A stretch of DNA of 64,000 nt from Ruminococcus sp. (GTDB lineage Bacteria > Bacillota > Clostridia > Oscillospirales > Ruminococcaceae). Of this stretch, positions 34,076-42,867 are shown piece after piece. The notes under the pieces were generated by a model, which was not told where the DNA came from, searched no databases, and worked only from the letters and a program-made list of their open reading frames with translations. Numbering within the stretch: position 1 is the stretch's first letter; each line of letters begins with the position of its first letter. The stretch lies in assembly GCF_024692365.1 (NCBI RefSeq), contig NZ_JAILMR010000015.1, positions 1 to 64,000 on the forward strand, written 5' to 3'. Both the position numbers and the translations under genes were made by a program.

Positions 34076-35259
34076 TGTTGAAGATTTCTGCGGTGCTGTT
34101 GACTGCGGCAGTGATGATGTGTACTCCGATATCTGCTTCGGCGCTGGATACAAAACAGGCTGAGGGCTACGCGCGGGGGATAGTCACCTATGAAAAACAT
34201 AAAAACGGTATCCCCGAGGGCGACAGCCTGCTTTCGGGCAGGATAGCCGAGGACGCTGGCTATGACAGTTCTGACTGGCTGGCAATAGGCGCTGTAAGGT
34301 CGGGGCTTGAAAAGGATACAAGTGAATATTTCTCGGTGTGGAAAAATCGCATTGAAGAAGAATACTCCGATGATACCGCCATTGACCGCCTTAACGCCAC
34401 CGACTGGCACCGCGCAGTGCTGACGGGTATATGCCTTGGGGCTAATCCCAATGATATCTCTGATGTTGACCTGCTTGGCAGAGGCACTTATCTTCGGGGC
34501 GAGGGCAGACCTCTTGATGCACAGGGTCTTAACGGCGAGATATGGGCGCTAATAGCTATGGACAGCTGTGACTGGAAACTTCCCGAGAACGCAAAGCCCG
34601 ACAGGGCGGAGATAATCCATACGATAATAAACAGCCGCAATTCCGACGGCGGATTTTCCCTGACCGTCGGCGATGGCAGAAGTGACCCCGATATCACGGC
34701 GATGGCTTTGCAGGCGCTTTCCCCCTACCGATGCTGTGAAGAGACCGAGGATACGGTAGCAAGGGCTGTGGATTATCTGGCGGAAAGTCAGAGTGATAAT
34801 GATAACTGCGAAACCACAGCGCAGATAATATGCGCACTGTGCTGTCTTGATATCGACCCAGATGAGGACAGCAGATTCGCAGGGCTGACCGATGAACTGA
34901 TAAGCTACGCCAATGATGACGGCGGATTCGCCCATAACAAGGGCGGCGAAAGCAGTGAACTGGCTTCATCACAGGCGCTTATCGCCCTTTGCAGTATACA
35001 AAGGCTTAGGGCAGGTGAAAGGTCGGTATACGATATGAACGGGGGACTTCCCGAAAAGCCCAGAAAGACTACGCTTGCAGAAATGACAGCGGCTAAGAAC
35101 AGAAACACTGAACCCCCCGCTTCGGGCAATGCCCCCGAGGGTATGCCAAAAAGCAAAAAAATGCTGATAGCCGTTTCGGGATCGATAATAGTTTTCGCCG
35201 CGGCGGCAGTGGTCGGCGGTGTTATGATGCGCAGGAGAAAGGAAAAGGAAAATGAATAG
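34072..35259 (+). CDS. Membrane-anchored alpha/alpha-barrel (prenyltransferase/terpene-cyclase-like) protein, transcobalamin alpha-like
   Basis: The 395-residue protein has a signal peptide (about 1-24). Its alpha/alpha repeats contain the family motif NSDGGFSLTVGDG and a later NDDGGFAHNKGGES (D-G-G-F is the QW/PFTB repeat core), with ITAMALQALSPY and SSQALIALCSI. One C-terminal membrane helix (about 362-382) and a basic tail complete it. The same fold forms the alpha domain of transcobalamin. The start overlaps the DUF4430 gene by 4 nt (ATGA), so the two are coupled. No catalytic Asp-rich DXDD motif of cyclases is evident, which favours binding over catalysis. Confidence 0.78.
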   Translation: MMLKISAVLLTAAVMMCTPISASALDTKQAEGYARGIVTYEKHKNGIPEGDSLLSGRIAEDAGYDSSDWLAIGAVRSGLEKDTSEYFSVWKNRIEEEYSDDTAIDRLNATDWHRAVLTGICLGANPNDISDVDLLGRGTYLRGEGRPLDAQGLNGEIWALIAMDSCDWKLPENAKPDRAEIIHTIINSRNSDGGFSLTVGDGRSDPDITAMALQALSPYRCCEETEDTVARAVDYLAESQSDNDNCETTAQIICALCCLDIDPDEDSRFAGLTDELISYANDDGGFAHNKGGESSELASSQALIALCSIQRLRAGERSVYDMNGGLPEKPRKTTLAEMTAAKNRNTEPPASGNAPEGMPKSKKMLIAVSGSIIVFAAAAVVGGVMMRRRKEKENE

Positions 35260-36193
35260 TATCCCCGTAAAAATAAAAGAACAGCTTACAAAGGTCATAG
35301 TCGGTAAGGACGATACTGTTGAACTGCTGATAGCCGCAGTACTGGCAGGCGGTCATGTACTGCTGGAGGATACTCCCGGTACAGGCAAAACTACCCTTGC
35401 GCTGGCGCTTTCAAAGTGCATGGGTCTGAAATTCCGAAGGATACAGATGACCCCCGATACTACGGCTTCGGATATAACAGGCTATTCGGCTTACGATGAG
35501 GGCAAGGGCGAATTCGTCTACCACAAGGGTGCGGCAATGACCGACCTTCTTCTTGCGGACGAATTGAACAGAACATCGGGCAGAACACAGGCGGCACTTC
35601 TTGAAGCGATGGAAGAACGCAGGCTGACTGTCGATGGCGTGACCTATGACCTCTCAAAGAACTTCGCAGTAATAGCGACCCAGAACCCCGCAGGCACAGC
35701 AGGAACTTCTGCCATACCCCTTTCTCAGCTTGACAGATTCATGGTAAGGCTTCGTCTTGGTGCCCCCGACAGGGAAGCCCTGAGAAAACTGCTGACCGAC
35801 CGTATCCTCACTGACCCCCTTGATAAGACCGAACAGGTTTGTTCCGCGGAAGACCTTGATGGTCTCAGGGCTGATATCAACAAGGTGACTATCAAGGACG
35901 AGATAATGGATTATATCTGCGACCTTATGCAGGCGGCGGCAGAGTGTAAAGATACCGAGGGCGGTATATCCCCCCGAGGTGCGCTGGCGCTTTGCAGGAT
36001 AGTGAAAGCAGGGGCTTTTCTGGACGGCAGGGACTATGTGGTTCCCAGCGATATCCGCGCCTGCTTTATCCCAGTGTGCGCCCACAGGGCTGTGCTGACC
36101 AGAGAAGCAAGGGCGGCAGGTAAAACTCCAGAGGAGGTTTTTGAAGCCATATTCAAAAGTCTGCCTTACCCCGAAAACAAGGAGAATGTATGA
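35252..36193 (+). CDS. MoxR-family AAA+ ATPase
   Basis: The 313-residue protein has Walker A PGTGKTTLA (42-50), Walker B LLLADELNR, sensor ATQNP and SQLDRFMVRLRLG, then a C-terminal lid (about 205-300). MoxR ATPases act as chaperones in maturation of secreted or membrane complexes and typically neighbour DUF58 and transglutaminase-like genes, as here. It overlaps the alpha-barrel gene by 8 nt and the DUF58-like gene by 4 nt. Confidence 0.92.
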   Translation: MNSIPVKIKEQLTKVIVGKDDTVELLIAAVLAGGHVLLEDTPGTGKTTLALALSKCMGLKFRRIQMTPDTTASDITGYSAYDEGKGEFVYHKGAAMTDLLLADELNRTSGRTQAALLEAMEERRLTVDGVTYDLSKNFAVIATQNPAGTAGTSAIPLSQLDRFMVRLRLGAPDREALRKLLTDRILTDPLDKTEQVCSAEDLDGLRADINKVTIKDEIMDYICDLMQAAAECKDTEGGISPRGALALCRIVKAGAFLDGRDYVVPSDIRACFIPVCAHRAVLTREARAAGKTPEEVFEAIFKSLPYPENKENV

Positions 36194-37110
36194 AACTGCT
36201 GATATTCGCAGTATGCTTTGCGGCGACACTGGCGGCGGGCTTTTTCTCGGTGATAGGGCTGTACATCGCGGCGGGACTGCTGGCGGTGCTTGTCATGGCA
36301 ATGATAGAAAATCTGGCAGATAATTACAAGGTGAAAGTCAGCTATGAGAAGCTTTTTCTGAACAAAAGCGAAGCACCCGCGCTTATATTCGGCGGCAAAA
36401 AACGTCTGCGCGGCGAAGTCGTCTGCCAGAACATGGTCACAGGAGAGATCTCGCGCACCAACACCGATATCCGCAAAGACAGGACACTGACCCTGCCCCC
36501 GCAGGATAAATGCGGCACACTGCTGATAAGGTATTTTAAGTTTTACAGATATGACCTGCTGGGTCTGACGAAGCGTTTGTCGGTGTGTTATGCAGAGGAC
36601 TGTGTGACGGTACTCCCCGATGGACCCTCTGCCGAACTTGAAGATATCATCACCGAAACCACAGGCGGCGAGGAACGCGACGGCGCAAGAGAAGCACGCC
36701 CCGATGAACCCTGGCGCAGGGTCAACCTGAAACTGACCCACCGTTTCAGCAAGCCCTATATAAACACCTATTCCCCCGACAAAAAGGGCGAACTGTGGCT
36801 GGCGGCTGACTGCGGTCACGGTGACAGGGCTGATATCATCGCGGAGAAGATATGCGGCATCGCACAGATCTTGACATCAAAAGGCATGGGCTACAATCTT
36901 GCCCTGCCCGACAATGAGGGCGGTATTCGTCTGCTGAAAAATACTGACAGCGAAAATGTTCAGCGCGAGATACTGACCATGCCCCTTTATAACACAAATG
37001 CGCACAGCATAATGGTCAGACTGACAGAAGAACTCGATAATGATGCCGAGATACTGGCATTCACGACGAACGATGCGGTCAACGATGAAAGGATAACGAT
37101 AATAAACTGA
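36190..37110 (+). CDS. DUF58-like membrane protein
   Basis: The 306-residue protein has two N-terminal hydrophobic segments (about 3-42) and a soluble strand-rich part. The motif DEPWRRVNLKLTHRFSKPY corresponds to the DUF58 D-x-x-R-x-I-x-W...A-R signature, here diverged. DUF58 proteins pair with MoxR ATPases. The start overlaps the moxR stop by 4 nt. It has no VWA MIDAS motif that I can see. Role in the cluster: probably assembly or activation of the surface receptor, by inference. Confidence 0.75.
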   Translation: MKLLIFAVCFAATLAAGFFSVIGLYIAAGLLAVLVMAMIENLADNYKVKVSYEKLFLNKSEAPALIFGGKKRLRGEVVCQNMVTGEISRTNTDIRKDRTLTLPPQDKCGTLLIRYFKFYRYDLLGLTKRLSVCYAEDCVTVLPDGPSAELEDIITETTGGEERDGAREARPDEPWRRVNLKLTHRFSKPYINTYSPDKKGELWLAADCGHGDRADIIAEKICGIAQILTSKGMGYNLALPDNEGGIRLLKNTDSENVQREILTMPLYNTNAHSIMVRLTEELDNDAEILAFTTNDAVNDERITIIN

Positions 37111-37123
37111 ACGGAGCATTACC

Positions 37124-38941
37124 ATGAGTACCGAGGGTAACAAATTTGCCGCGCCTGTTTTCGGGGCGGCGGCAGGACTTTGTGCATATATGCTTGGCGG
37201 GTTGTACGCGGGAGCGGCGGCTCTGCTTTTGTGCGCCCTTACGGCATTCCTTGTGGGACGTTTCGGGCGCAAATGGGGCTTTCTGCCTGTTATCGGCGGA
37301 GCTCTGGCGGCGGGGATATTCCATGAGAGATTTCTGGCGGAATGTGCCCTTTGTGCGGATAATGCCGAGTTTATGTATTCGATAAAGCGGGGGCTGACGT
37401 ATACCCCCGTGGCAGGCGGAACGGACAGCGCGTATATCCTGCTTGTGATAGCCTGCGGGCTCATCTGCGCGGTGTATGCGGCGGCGGGCGTAAGGGTGAC
37501 GGCGGTCATTCTCGGGGCTTTTTCGGCGCTGGGCTATGTGCTTTTCGGCGGGAACGCCTTTGTGCTTTGCGGGTCGCTGGCGCTGGCGGTATCGGTGTGC
37601 TGTTTCGGTGCTGATGATATCCGCAAAGCGGGTCTTGCAGTCGGTGCGGCTGTGCTGGCGCTCCCTGCGGCGTTTATCCATCTGCCCGAACTTCCGCCAT
37701 TTGGTGAAGTTTCAGCGTCCGGCGGCGAAAGCCTGTACCTTGCAGAAGAATATGAACAGCCCCACTGCACCAAGGCACAGTATGCCCGAGGTTCTGCTAT
37801 AATGACGGCACTTGGGGGCGAGGGATTTTCCCCCGAAACGCAGACTTCCAAGCTTCTTGAAGCAGCTGGAACAGCTCTGCCCACAGAGGAAGTTGAAGTC
37901 AGCGGGGAATATGTTCCCGCGAATGTATGCGGTGAGATATCGGACGGAAAATTCACGGTCTGCCCGCATCTCAACGAGAATATTTTCAGGCTGACAGCAC
38001 GTTTGCAGGAGGGCGATTATCTCGACTGCGAGGGGCTTTACAGGGAGTACGTCTATTCGGCTTACGGAAGTCTGACAGAAAAAGAGAACTCAAATCTCCG
38101 TGATATCGCCGAGATAGATGGCACTCTGCCGTTGGATAAAAAGCTTGCCGCGGTTAAAAGCGCGGTGCGGGAAAAGTTATCCGACAGAAGCACAGACAGC
38201 ACAGATTTCGCAGAACTGACGGTCGGACTTGCGCGAAGCTGCGGCATTGCGGCGAGAGAAGTCAAAGGCATATACTTTGAAGATATGCCAGATGGCGGTC
38301 GCGCAAAGCTTGCCGATGGCGAACGCAGAACATGGTCGGAAGTATACATAGACGGCGCTGGCTGGGTGGTTTTCGAGACTGCGCCCATGTATGAGGAAGT
38401 TTCTCCGCTGCTGCCCGAGGGTGCTTCGGCTGACGGTGAAAAATCCGACGAAGACAGCCTGACTTCGGGGGCTGAGGATATAATCTACACTGCCGCCCCG
38501 CCGAGAACAGCTGCAGAGATACGCGAAGAAAAGAAAACGGAAAAGCAGCCGCTTTGGGTGCTGACCGCAGTGCCTGCGGGTGCAATTGTCGCTCTGTTGG
38601 CGGCGGGTCGTATAAGGGCGGCTGTCAGAAGAAAAAATCGCAAAACCCGCGATACAGCGGCGGCGCTGAAAGCATGGCATTTTCAGGGAAAAGAGCTGAT
38701 GGAGCTTGCACTCGGCATCAGCGGACTAAGCCCCGAAGAACTAGCAGAGCGAGCAGAGGGACTTCTCGGAGAACGTTTCAAAGAATCGGAACGTGCCTAT
38801 GAAAAGCTGAGATTTTCGGACGATCCCCCCGATGAAAGCTCACTCACCGCGGCAACGAGGTTTTATGAAGAATCACGGCGGGCTTGCAGAAAGCAGGGGC
38901 TTTTGAAAAGTCTGGGGCTCTGGCTTAGAGGATTTATTTAA
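37124..38941 (+). CDS. TgpA-like membrane protein with an inactivated transglutaminase domain
   Basis: The 605-residue protein has about six hydrophobic segments in 1-190, a soluble domain with a transglutaminase-like core (about 340-440), one more helix (about 475-495) and a cytoplasmic helical tail. The core DSTDFAELTVGLARSCGIAAREVKG aligns with G-x-C-x-x-F-A...L-R-x-x-G-I-x-A-R. The catalytic Cys is Ser/Thr here, the His position is Thr in RRTWSEVYI, and the Asp site is VFETAP. It is therefore probably a non-catalytic peptide-binding domain. Together with MoxR and DUF58 it forms the well-known trio. Confidence 0.8.
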   Translation: MSTEGNKFAAPVFGAAAGLCAYMLGGLYAGAAALLLCALTAFLVGRFGRKWGFLPVIGGALAAGIFHERFLAECALCADNAEFMYSIKRGLTYTPVAGGTDSAYILLVIACGLICAVYAAAGVRVTAVILGAFSALGYVLFGGNAFVLCGSLALAVSVCCFGADDIRKAGLAVGAAVLALPAAFIHLPELPPFGEVSASGGESLYLAEEYEQPHCTKAQYARGSAIMTALGGEGFSPETQTSKLLEAAGTALPTEEVEVSGEYVPANVCGEISDGKFTVCPHLNENIFRLTARLQEGDYLDCEGLYREYVYSAYGSLTEKENSNLRDIAEIDGTLPLDKKLAAVKSAVREKLSDRSTDSTDFAELTVGLARSCGIAAREVKGIYFEDMPDGGRAKLADGERRTWSEVYIDGAGWVVFETAPMYEEVSPLLPEGASADGEKSDEDSLTSGAEDIIYTAAPPRTAAEIREEKKTEKQPLWVLTAVPAGAIVALLAAGRIRAAVRRKNRKTRDTAAALKAWHFQGKELMELALGISGLSPEELAERAEGLLGERFKESERAYEKLRFSDDPPDESSLTAATRFYEESRRACRKQGLLKSLGLWLRGFI

Positions 38942-39007
38942 TTCATAATTGTTGGAGGGGGCTGACGGTGACTGCATAGCCCGTTCCCAAATTTTAGAAT
39001 AATAGTC

Positions 39008-39175
39008 ACACGGCAAAGTCGTTAAACATGGCAAACAGCGAGAGCCCACTGCCGACACAGTCGCAGTTAGCGCCTCTTGCGGCGAGAGTGAACGACGGGA
39101 GCGGAGCGACCAAAGAGAACGAAGCCGCAAGCCCTCACAGGCGCGAAGGTCGAGCGTCGGGGGTATGGGGGTTGA
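39008..39175 (-). repeat. Dispersed intergenic repeat, copy B (inside the DUF4430-ECF operon)
   Basis: The block order matches 25205-25396 on the opposite strand: AGCGTCGGGGGTATGGGGG (39153-39171), ACACAGTCGCAGTTAGCGC, ATGGCAAACAGC and GGCAAAGT. The flanks on both sides (to about 38945 and 39205) contain GACGGTGACTGC, twice, a sequence related to the internal GCGACTGCGTCGG of copy A. The gap 38942-39222 is otherwise empty. As at copy A, it lies between two genes of one operon. Confidence 0.75.
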
Positions 39176-39222
39176 CGGTGACTGCGTCGACCGTTGCCCC
39201 CATTTAGATAGGAGTTGAGAGC

Positions 39223-39708
39223 ATGAAAATTCGGGATATAGCTATATATGCAGGGGCGGCGGCTGTTCTGGCGGCGGCTTTTATGTTCGTGGATATCAAA
39301 ACTCCCGAGGAATATTATGCTCTTCATCCCGCGGCAGTTACCGAGGACGGCGAGTTCGTCACGATAAAGGTGGATTGCTCGGCGGCGGTGGGCAGGGCTG
39401 AGGGTCTGCCCGAGGACGGTACTATGCTTGAGGGTAAGTACGCCCTGACTTCGGGGGAAAGCGTCTACGATGTTACCGCGAGAGTGCTGAGGTATGAGGG
39501 ACTGGACTTCGCAACAAAGGGCGGCAGAGCAGTGTATATCAGCGGTATCGGCGGACTTGAAGAGTTCGACATGGGCGCGGAAAGCGGCTGGATATACACG
39601 GTGAACGGCGATACCCCCGGTATCAACTGCGGTGATTATCAGCCCGAGAGCGGTGACGAGATAGAGTTCAGGTACGTTGACAAGTTTTTCGGGGAGGCGG
39701 GCAGATGA
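39223..39708 (+). CDS. Small DUF4430 (transcobalamin beta-like) exported protein
   Basis: The 161-residue protein has one N-terminal helix (about 7-24), a linker, and a single DUF4430 domain (about 45-158). It contains TSGESVYDVTARVLRYEGLDF, MGAESGWIYTVNGDTPG and GDEIEFRYVD, the expected strand and W-x-Y motifs. This is a minimal version of the C-terminal domain of the first gene in the cluster. ATG 39223 follows AGGAG. It overlaps ecfT by 4 nt. By analogy with transcobalamin, the W/Y segment could cover a bound corrinoid; this is inference. Confidence 0.85.
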   Translation: MKIRDIAIYAGAAAVLAAAFMFVDIKTPEEYYALHPAAVTEDGEFVTIKVDCSAAVGRAEGLPEDGTMLEGKYALTSGESVYDVTARVLRYEGLDFATKGGRAVYISGIGGLEEFDMGAESGWIYTVNGDTPGINCGDYQPESGDEIEFRYVDKFFGEAGR

Positions 39709-40565
39709 GAGGATTTGCGCCGCTTTCGCGGCTTGCGGCGGTCATTGGGGCGCTGATGGTGATAATGTTCTCGCGTTCGCTGAGTGCGGCGTGTGCGGGA
39801 TTTATCGCGGGGCTTATCTGCCTGCTACTGAATGAGGGCGGGCGCAGGGCAATTAAAGCAGGGGCGGCAGGACTGGCGGTCTGCGCGGCTACTGCGATAA
39901 TCGACCCCCTGTTCTCGCATAGAGGAATGACCATACTGCTTTTCGTGAACGACCGTCCCTACACGCTTGAATCCATGCTTTACGGGCTTGAACTCGGGCT
40001 TTCACTAAGCGGCGCGGGAGTATGGCTGACGGTGCTGAGAGGTCTGGTGAACGAGCGTGAAATGCTTGGCATCTTCGGGAGATTTTCCCCTAAACTGGCT
40101 ATGACTATCAGCATGACCCTCGGCTTCATACCGCGGCTTATACGGAAAAGCAGGCGTATCCGCGAAGCACAGCGGGGCGCGGGACTTTTCAGCGGTGACA
40201 GCCCCTCGGGACGGCTGGAAGAAGTTTCCGCGGTGTTTACAGCCTGCATGGCGTGGTCGGCAGAAGCCGCGGCAGGTGCGGCGCAGTCCATGAACGCCCG
40301 CGGATTCGGAACTCATCGTGTGACATTTTCGGACAGGCGTACTTTGCGCCTTAAAGACTATCTGTTCATTTCGATCGTGTTACTGCTGACGATCAGTGGG
40401 CTGGTGCTATCTGCACTTGGCGGGGCAACGGAATTCTTCCCGCGGGTAAGTTTTGGCAGATATGAGATGGCTATGGCGGCGGTATATATGGCGGAATGTA
40501 TTCTGCCCATAATTATTCTTGCAAAGGAGAGGCTTCGATGGACGCTGTGTACTGCGAGGGGCTGA
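39705..40565 (+). CDS. ecfT: ECF transporter transmembrane protein EcfT
   Basis: The 286-residue protein has about six membrane helices. The cytoplasmic coupling helices contain PRLIRKSRRIREAQRGAG and AAAGAAQSMNARGFG, the two Ala-Arg-Gly type motifs by which EcfT contacts the ATPase grooves. EcfT holds the S component and both ATPases. It overlaps the small DUF4430 gene by 4 nt and the EcfA gene by 28 nt. Confidence 0.92.
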   Translation: MRGFAPLSRLAAVIGALMVIMFSRSLSAACAGFIAGLICLLLNEGGRRAIKAGAAGLAVCAATAIIDPLFSHRGMTILLFVNDRPYTLESMLYGLELGLSLSGAGVWLTVLRGLVNEREMLGIFGRFSPKLAMTISMTLGFIPRLIRKSRRIREAQRGAGLFSGDSPSGRLEEVSAVFTACMAWSAEAAAGAAQSMNARGFGTHRVTFSDRRTLRLKDYLFISIVLLLTISGLVLSALGGATEFFPRVSFGRYEMAMAAVYMAECILPIIILAKERLRWTLCTARG

Positions 40566-42124
40566 CTTTTAAATATAATGATGCGAAAGCGCCTGCGCTG
40601 GAGGGTATCGACCTGAAAGTGGGCAGGGGCGAGCTTGTGCTGCTTATGGGGCGTTCGGGCTGCGGAAAGACTACTCTGCTGAAGCTGTTAAAGCCCGAGA
40701 TAGCGCCTTTCGGTGAGTTGTCGGGGAGCATATCGTTGCTTGGAAAGAAAGCGGAAAGCCCTCAGCCTATGGTGGGCTATGCGGCGCAGTCCCCCGAGGA
40801 AAGCTTCGTCAGTGATACGGTTTACGGCGAGATAATGTTCGCCCCCGAAAATGCGGGGCTTAGTGCGGAAGAAGTCCGTCGGGCGGCGGCTGAGACTATA
40901 ACTCGTTTCGGTCTGGGTAAGTTTCTTCGCAGAAAGCTCGATGAACTATCGGGCGGCGAAAAACAGCTGGTCAGCCTTTGTGCGGCTCTGGTAATGCAGC
41001 CCGAGATCCTTCTTCTTGACGAGCCTTTCAGCCGACTTGACCCCGTAACTGCGGAGGATATCAGCAGTCTGATACTGCGTCTGAACCGTGAAGCGGGCAC
41101 AACTGTCATCATCGCCGAGCACAGCACCGAGCTTTTGTTTGCTGAATGCGACAGGGTCATATTCATGGAGAACGGTCGTATCACGGCGAATACTTCACCG
41201 CGGGAGATGTGCGGAGTATCGGCGGCGGATAGTTTTTTGCCTGCGGCGGCGAGGGCTTTCCTCGGGCATGAGAAATGTCCGCTGACGGTGAGAGAGGGCA
41301 GGCGTTTGCTTGCTGAGATACCTCACGCGAAAGAAGTTGCTTTGCCCGAAGCAAGAGTTTTCGGTGAAGAAGCACTGAGGACTGACGGACTGAGATTCGC
41401 TCTTGAAAGGCGGGGTGAGGATATCCTTGACGGCGTGGATATTGTTCTGCACAAGGGGGAACATCTGGCGCTGATAGGTGCTAACGGCTGCGGAAAAACC
41501 ACGCTTTTGCGATGTCTTGCGGGGCTGACAAAGGCGTATTCGGGTACGGTGAAGGTCTTCGGAAAACGAATGAAAAAGCCTGCGGGGATGGTGGCGTTAC
41601 TGCCGCAGGAAGCTCGTGACATATTCATTCAGCCCACGGTGCGTGAGGACTATATCTTCGCCCTGAAAGCTATGGAAAAGCCCGAAAAAATGGCGGACGA
41701 AATGCTGGCGAAGATGGGCTGTGAGCATCTTGCGGATGTTCACCCCTACGACCTTAGCGGCGGCGAAACTCAACTTTGCACCCTCGGCAGAGTGCTTTTG
41801 TGTGAGCCCGATATACTTCTGCTGGACGAGCCTACAAAGGGTCTTGATGCAGTTTCGCGCAAGGCTTTCGGCGGGCTGATACGCGGTCTTTGCAATGAGG
41901 GCAAGGCTGTGCTGACAGTGACTCACGACCTCGAAAGCGCGGCAGAGTTGGCTGACAGCTGTGCCATACTTTGCGGCGGTCGGGTGGAAAGCCTGATGCC
42001 CGCGGGAGAGTTCTTCGCGCGGGCGGGAAGCCTCAGCACAGCGGCAGGCAGGATATCCCGCGGCGAAGTCGAAAATGCATACACGGTCGAAAGACTGCGG
42101 GCGGCTGTATGGGGGGCAGACTGA
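40538..42124 (+). CDS. Fused double ECF ATPase (EcfA1-EcfA2)
   Basis: The 528-residue protein carries two ABC domains. Domain 1 has Walker A GRSGCGKT (38-45), signature LSGGEKQ (137-143) and Walker B ILLLDEPFSRLDP. Domain 2 has Walker A GANGCGKT (314-321), signature LSGGETQ (407-413) and Walker B ILLLDEPTKGLD. Both have a switch His (AEHST, VTHDL). Single-chain double EcfA proteins are typical of clostridial ECF importers. The start is ATG 40538 behind GGAGAGG; the longer frame lies within ecfT. Confidence 0.94.
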   Translation: MDAVYCEGLTFKYNDAKAPALEGIDLKVGRGELVLLMGRSGCGKTTLLKLLKPEIAPFGELSGSISLLGKKAESPQPMVGYAAQSPEESFVSDTVYGEIMFAPENAGLSAEEVRRAAAETITRFGLGKFLRRKLDELSGGEKQLVSLCAALVMQPEILLLDEPFSRLDPVTAEDISSLILRLNREAGTTVIIAEHSTELLFAECDRVIFMENGRITANTSPREMCGVSAADSFLPAAARAFLGHEKCPLTVREGRRLLAEIPHAKEVALPEARVFGEEALRTDGLRFALERRGEDILDGVDIVLHKGEHLALIGANGCGKTTLLRCLAGLTKAYSGTVKVFGKRMKKPAGMVALLPQEARDIFIQPTVREDYIFALKAMEKPEKMADEMLAKMGCEHLADVHPYDLSGGETQLCTLGRVLLCEPDILLLDEPTKGLDAVSRKAFGGLIRGLCNEGKAVLTVTHDLESAAELADSCAILCGGRVESLMPAGEFFARAGSLSTAAGRISRGEVENAYTVERLRAAVWGAD

Positions 42125-42810
42125 TGAAGAAAAGTTTGAAAGCGGCGCTGTTTGCGGGGTGCATGGCACTTATCGCAGGCGGGTGTCTGCTGTTCGGTGA
42201 CAGGTCTGTCAGCTGGCTGATAGGTTCAGCGGGCATCGCGGTATGCGGTATATTTTTCGCAAGATTCGAGAAGAAAGAAACGACATCGGGGGAGATAGCC
42301 CTTGCGGCTGTGATGACTGCGCTTTCGGTAACAGGGCGGATAATTTTCGCGCCCTTGCCCGCATTCAAGCCCTGCGCGGCAGTGATAATACTGGCGGGGA
42401 TTTATCTGGGGGCTGAACAGGGTTTTCTGGTGGGTGCGCTGACGGCGCTGATATCCAACTTCTTTTTTACCCAAGGGATATGGACGCCTTTTCAGATGAT
42501 GATATGGGGTCTGACAGGTCTGCTGGCGGGGCTTATCGGAGACCGCCTGAAAAAGAACAGACTGATGCTGTGCATTTTCGGGGCTCTGGCGGGGCTGTGC
42601 TACTCGGTGTTCATGGACGTTTGCAGCGTGCTATGGCTTGGCGGCGGCTTCACCCCCGAGAGGTTCCTTGGGCTGACCATTGCATCGGCATGGTTCACAG
42701 TAAGCTACATGGTTTCGAACTGCATATTCCTGCTGATGTTCGTGAAAACCGCGGAGCGGATATTAGAGCGGCTGCGGGGGAAGTATGGGATAACAAAAGG
42801 CGGGGGATAG
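42124..42810 (+). CDS. ECF transporter S component (substrate-binding membrane subunit)
   Basis: The 228-residue protein has about six membrane helices. The segments ALAAVMTALSVTGRIIFAPLPAFKP and IILAGIYLGAEQGFLVGALTALISNFFF resemble the helix 1-3 pattern of ECF S proteins, including the small-residue A-x-x-x-A face used to bind EcfT. The start codon overlaps the EcfA stop by one base (TGATG). The substrate is not readable from the sequence; clustering with transcobalamin-like proteins suggests a corrinoid. Its stop codon lies inside the following terminator stem. Confidence 0.85.
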   Translation: MKKSLKAALFAGCMALIAGGCLLFGDRSVSWLIGSAGIAVCGIFFARFEKKETTSGEIALAAVMTALSVTGRIIFAPLPAFKPCAAVIILAGIYLGAEQGFLVGALTALISNFFFTQGIWTPFQMMIWGLTGLLAGLIGDRLKKNRLMLCIFGALAGLCYSVFMDVCSVLWLGGGFTPERFLGLTIASAWFTVSYMVSNCIFLLMFVKTAERILERLRGKYGITKGGG

Positions 42811-42845
42811 TTGTACTAAAAGTACAACTACCCCCGCTTTTTTAT
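42800..42845 (+). terminator. Strong terminator of the ECF operon
   Basis: GCGGGGG pairs with CCCCCGC and TAGTTGTACT with AGTACAACTA around AAA, with one bulged A, and the stem is followed by seven T. The S-component stop TAG is part of the stem. Confidence 0.92.
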
Positions 42846-42867
42846 TACTCTATTAAACCGTAGTTCC

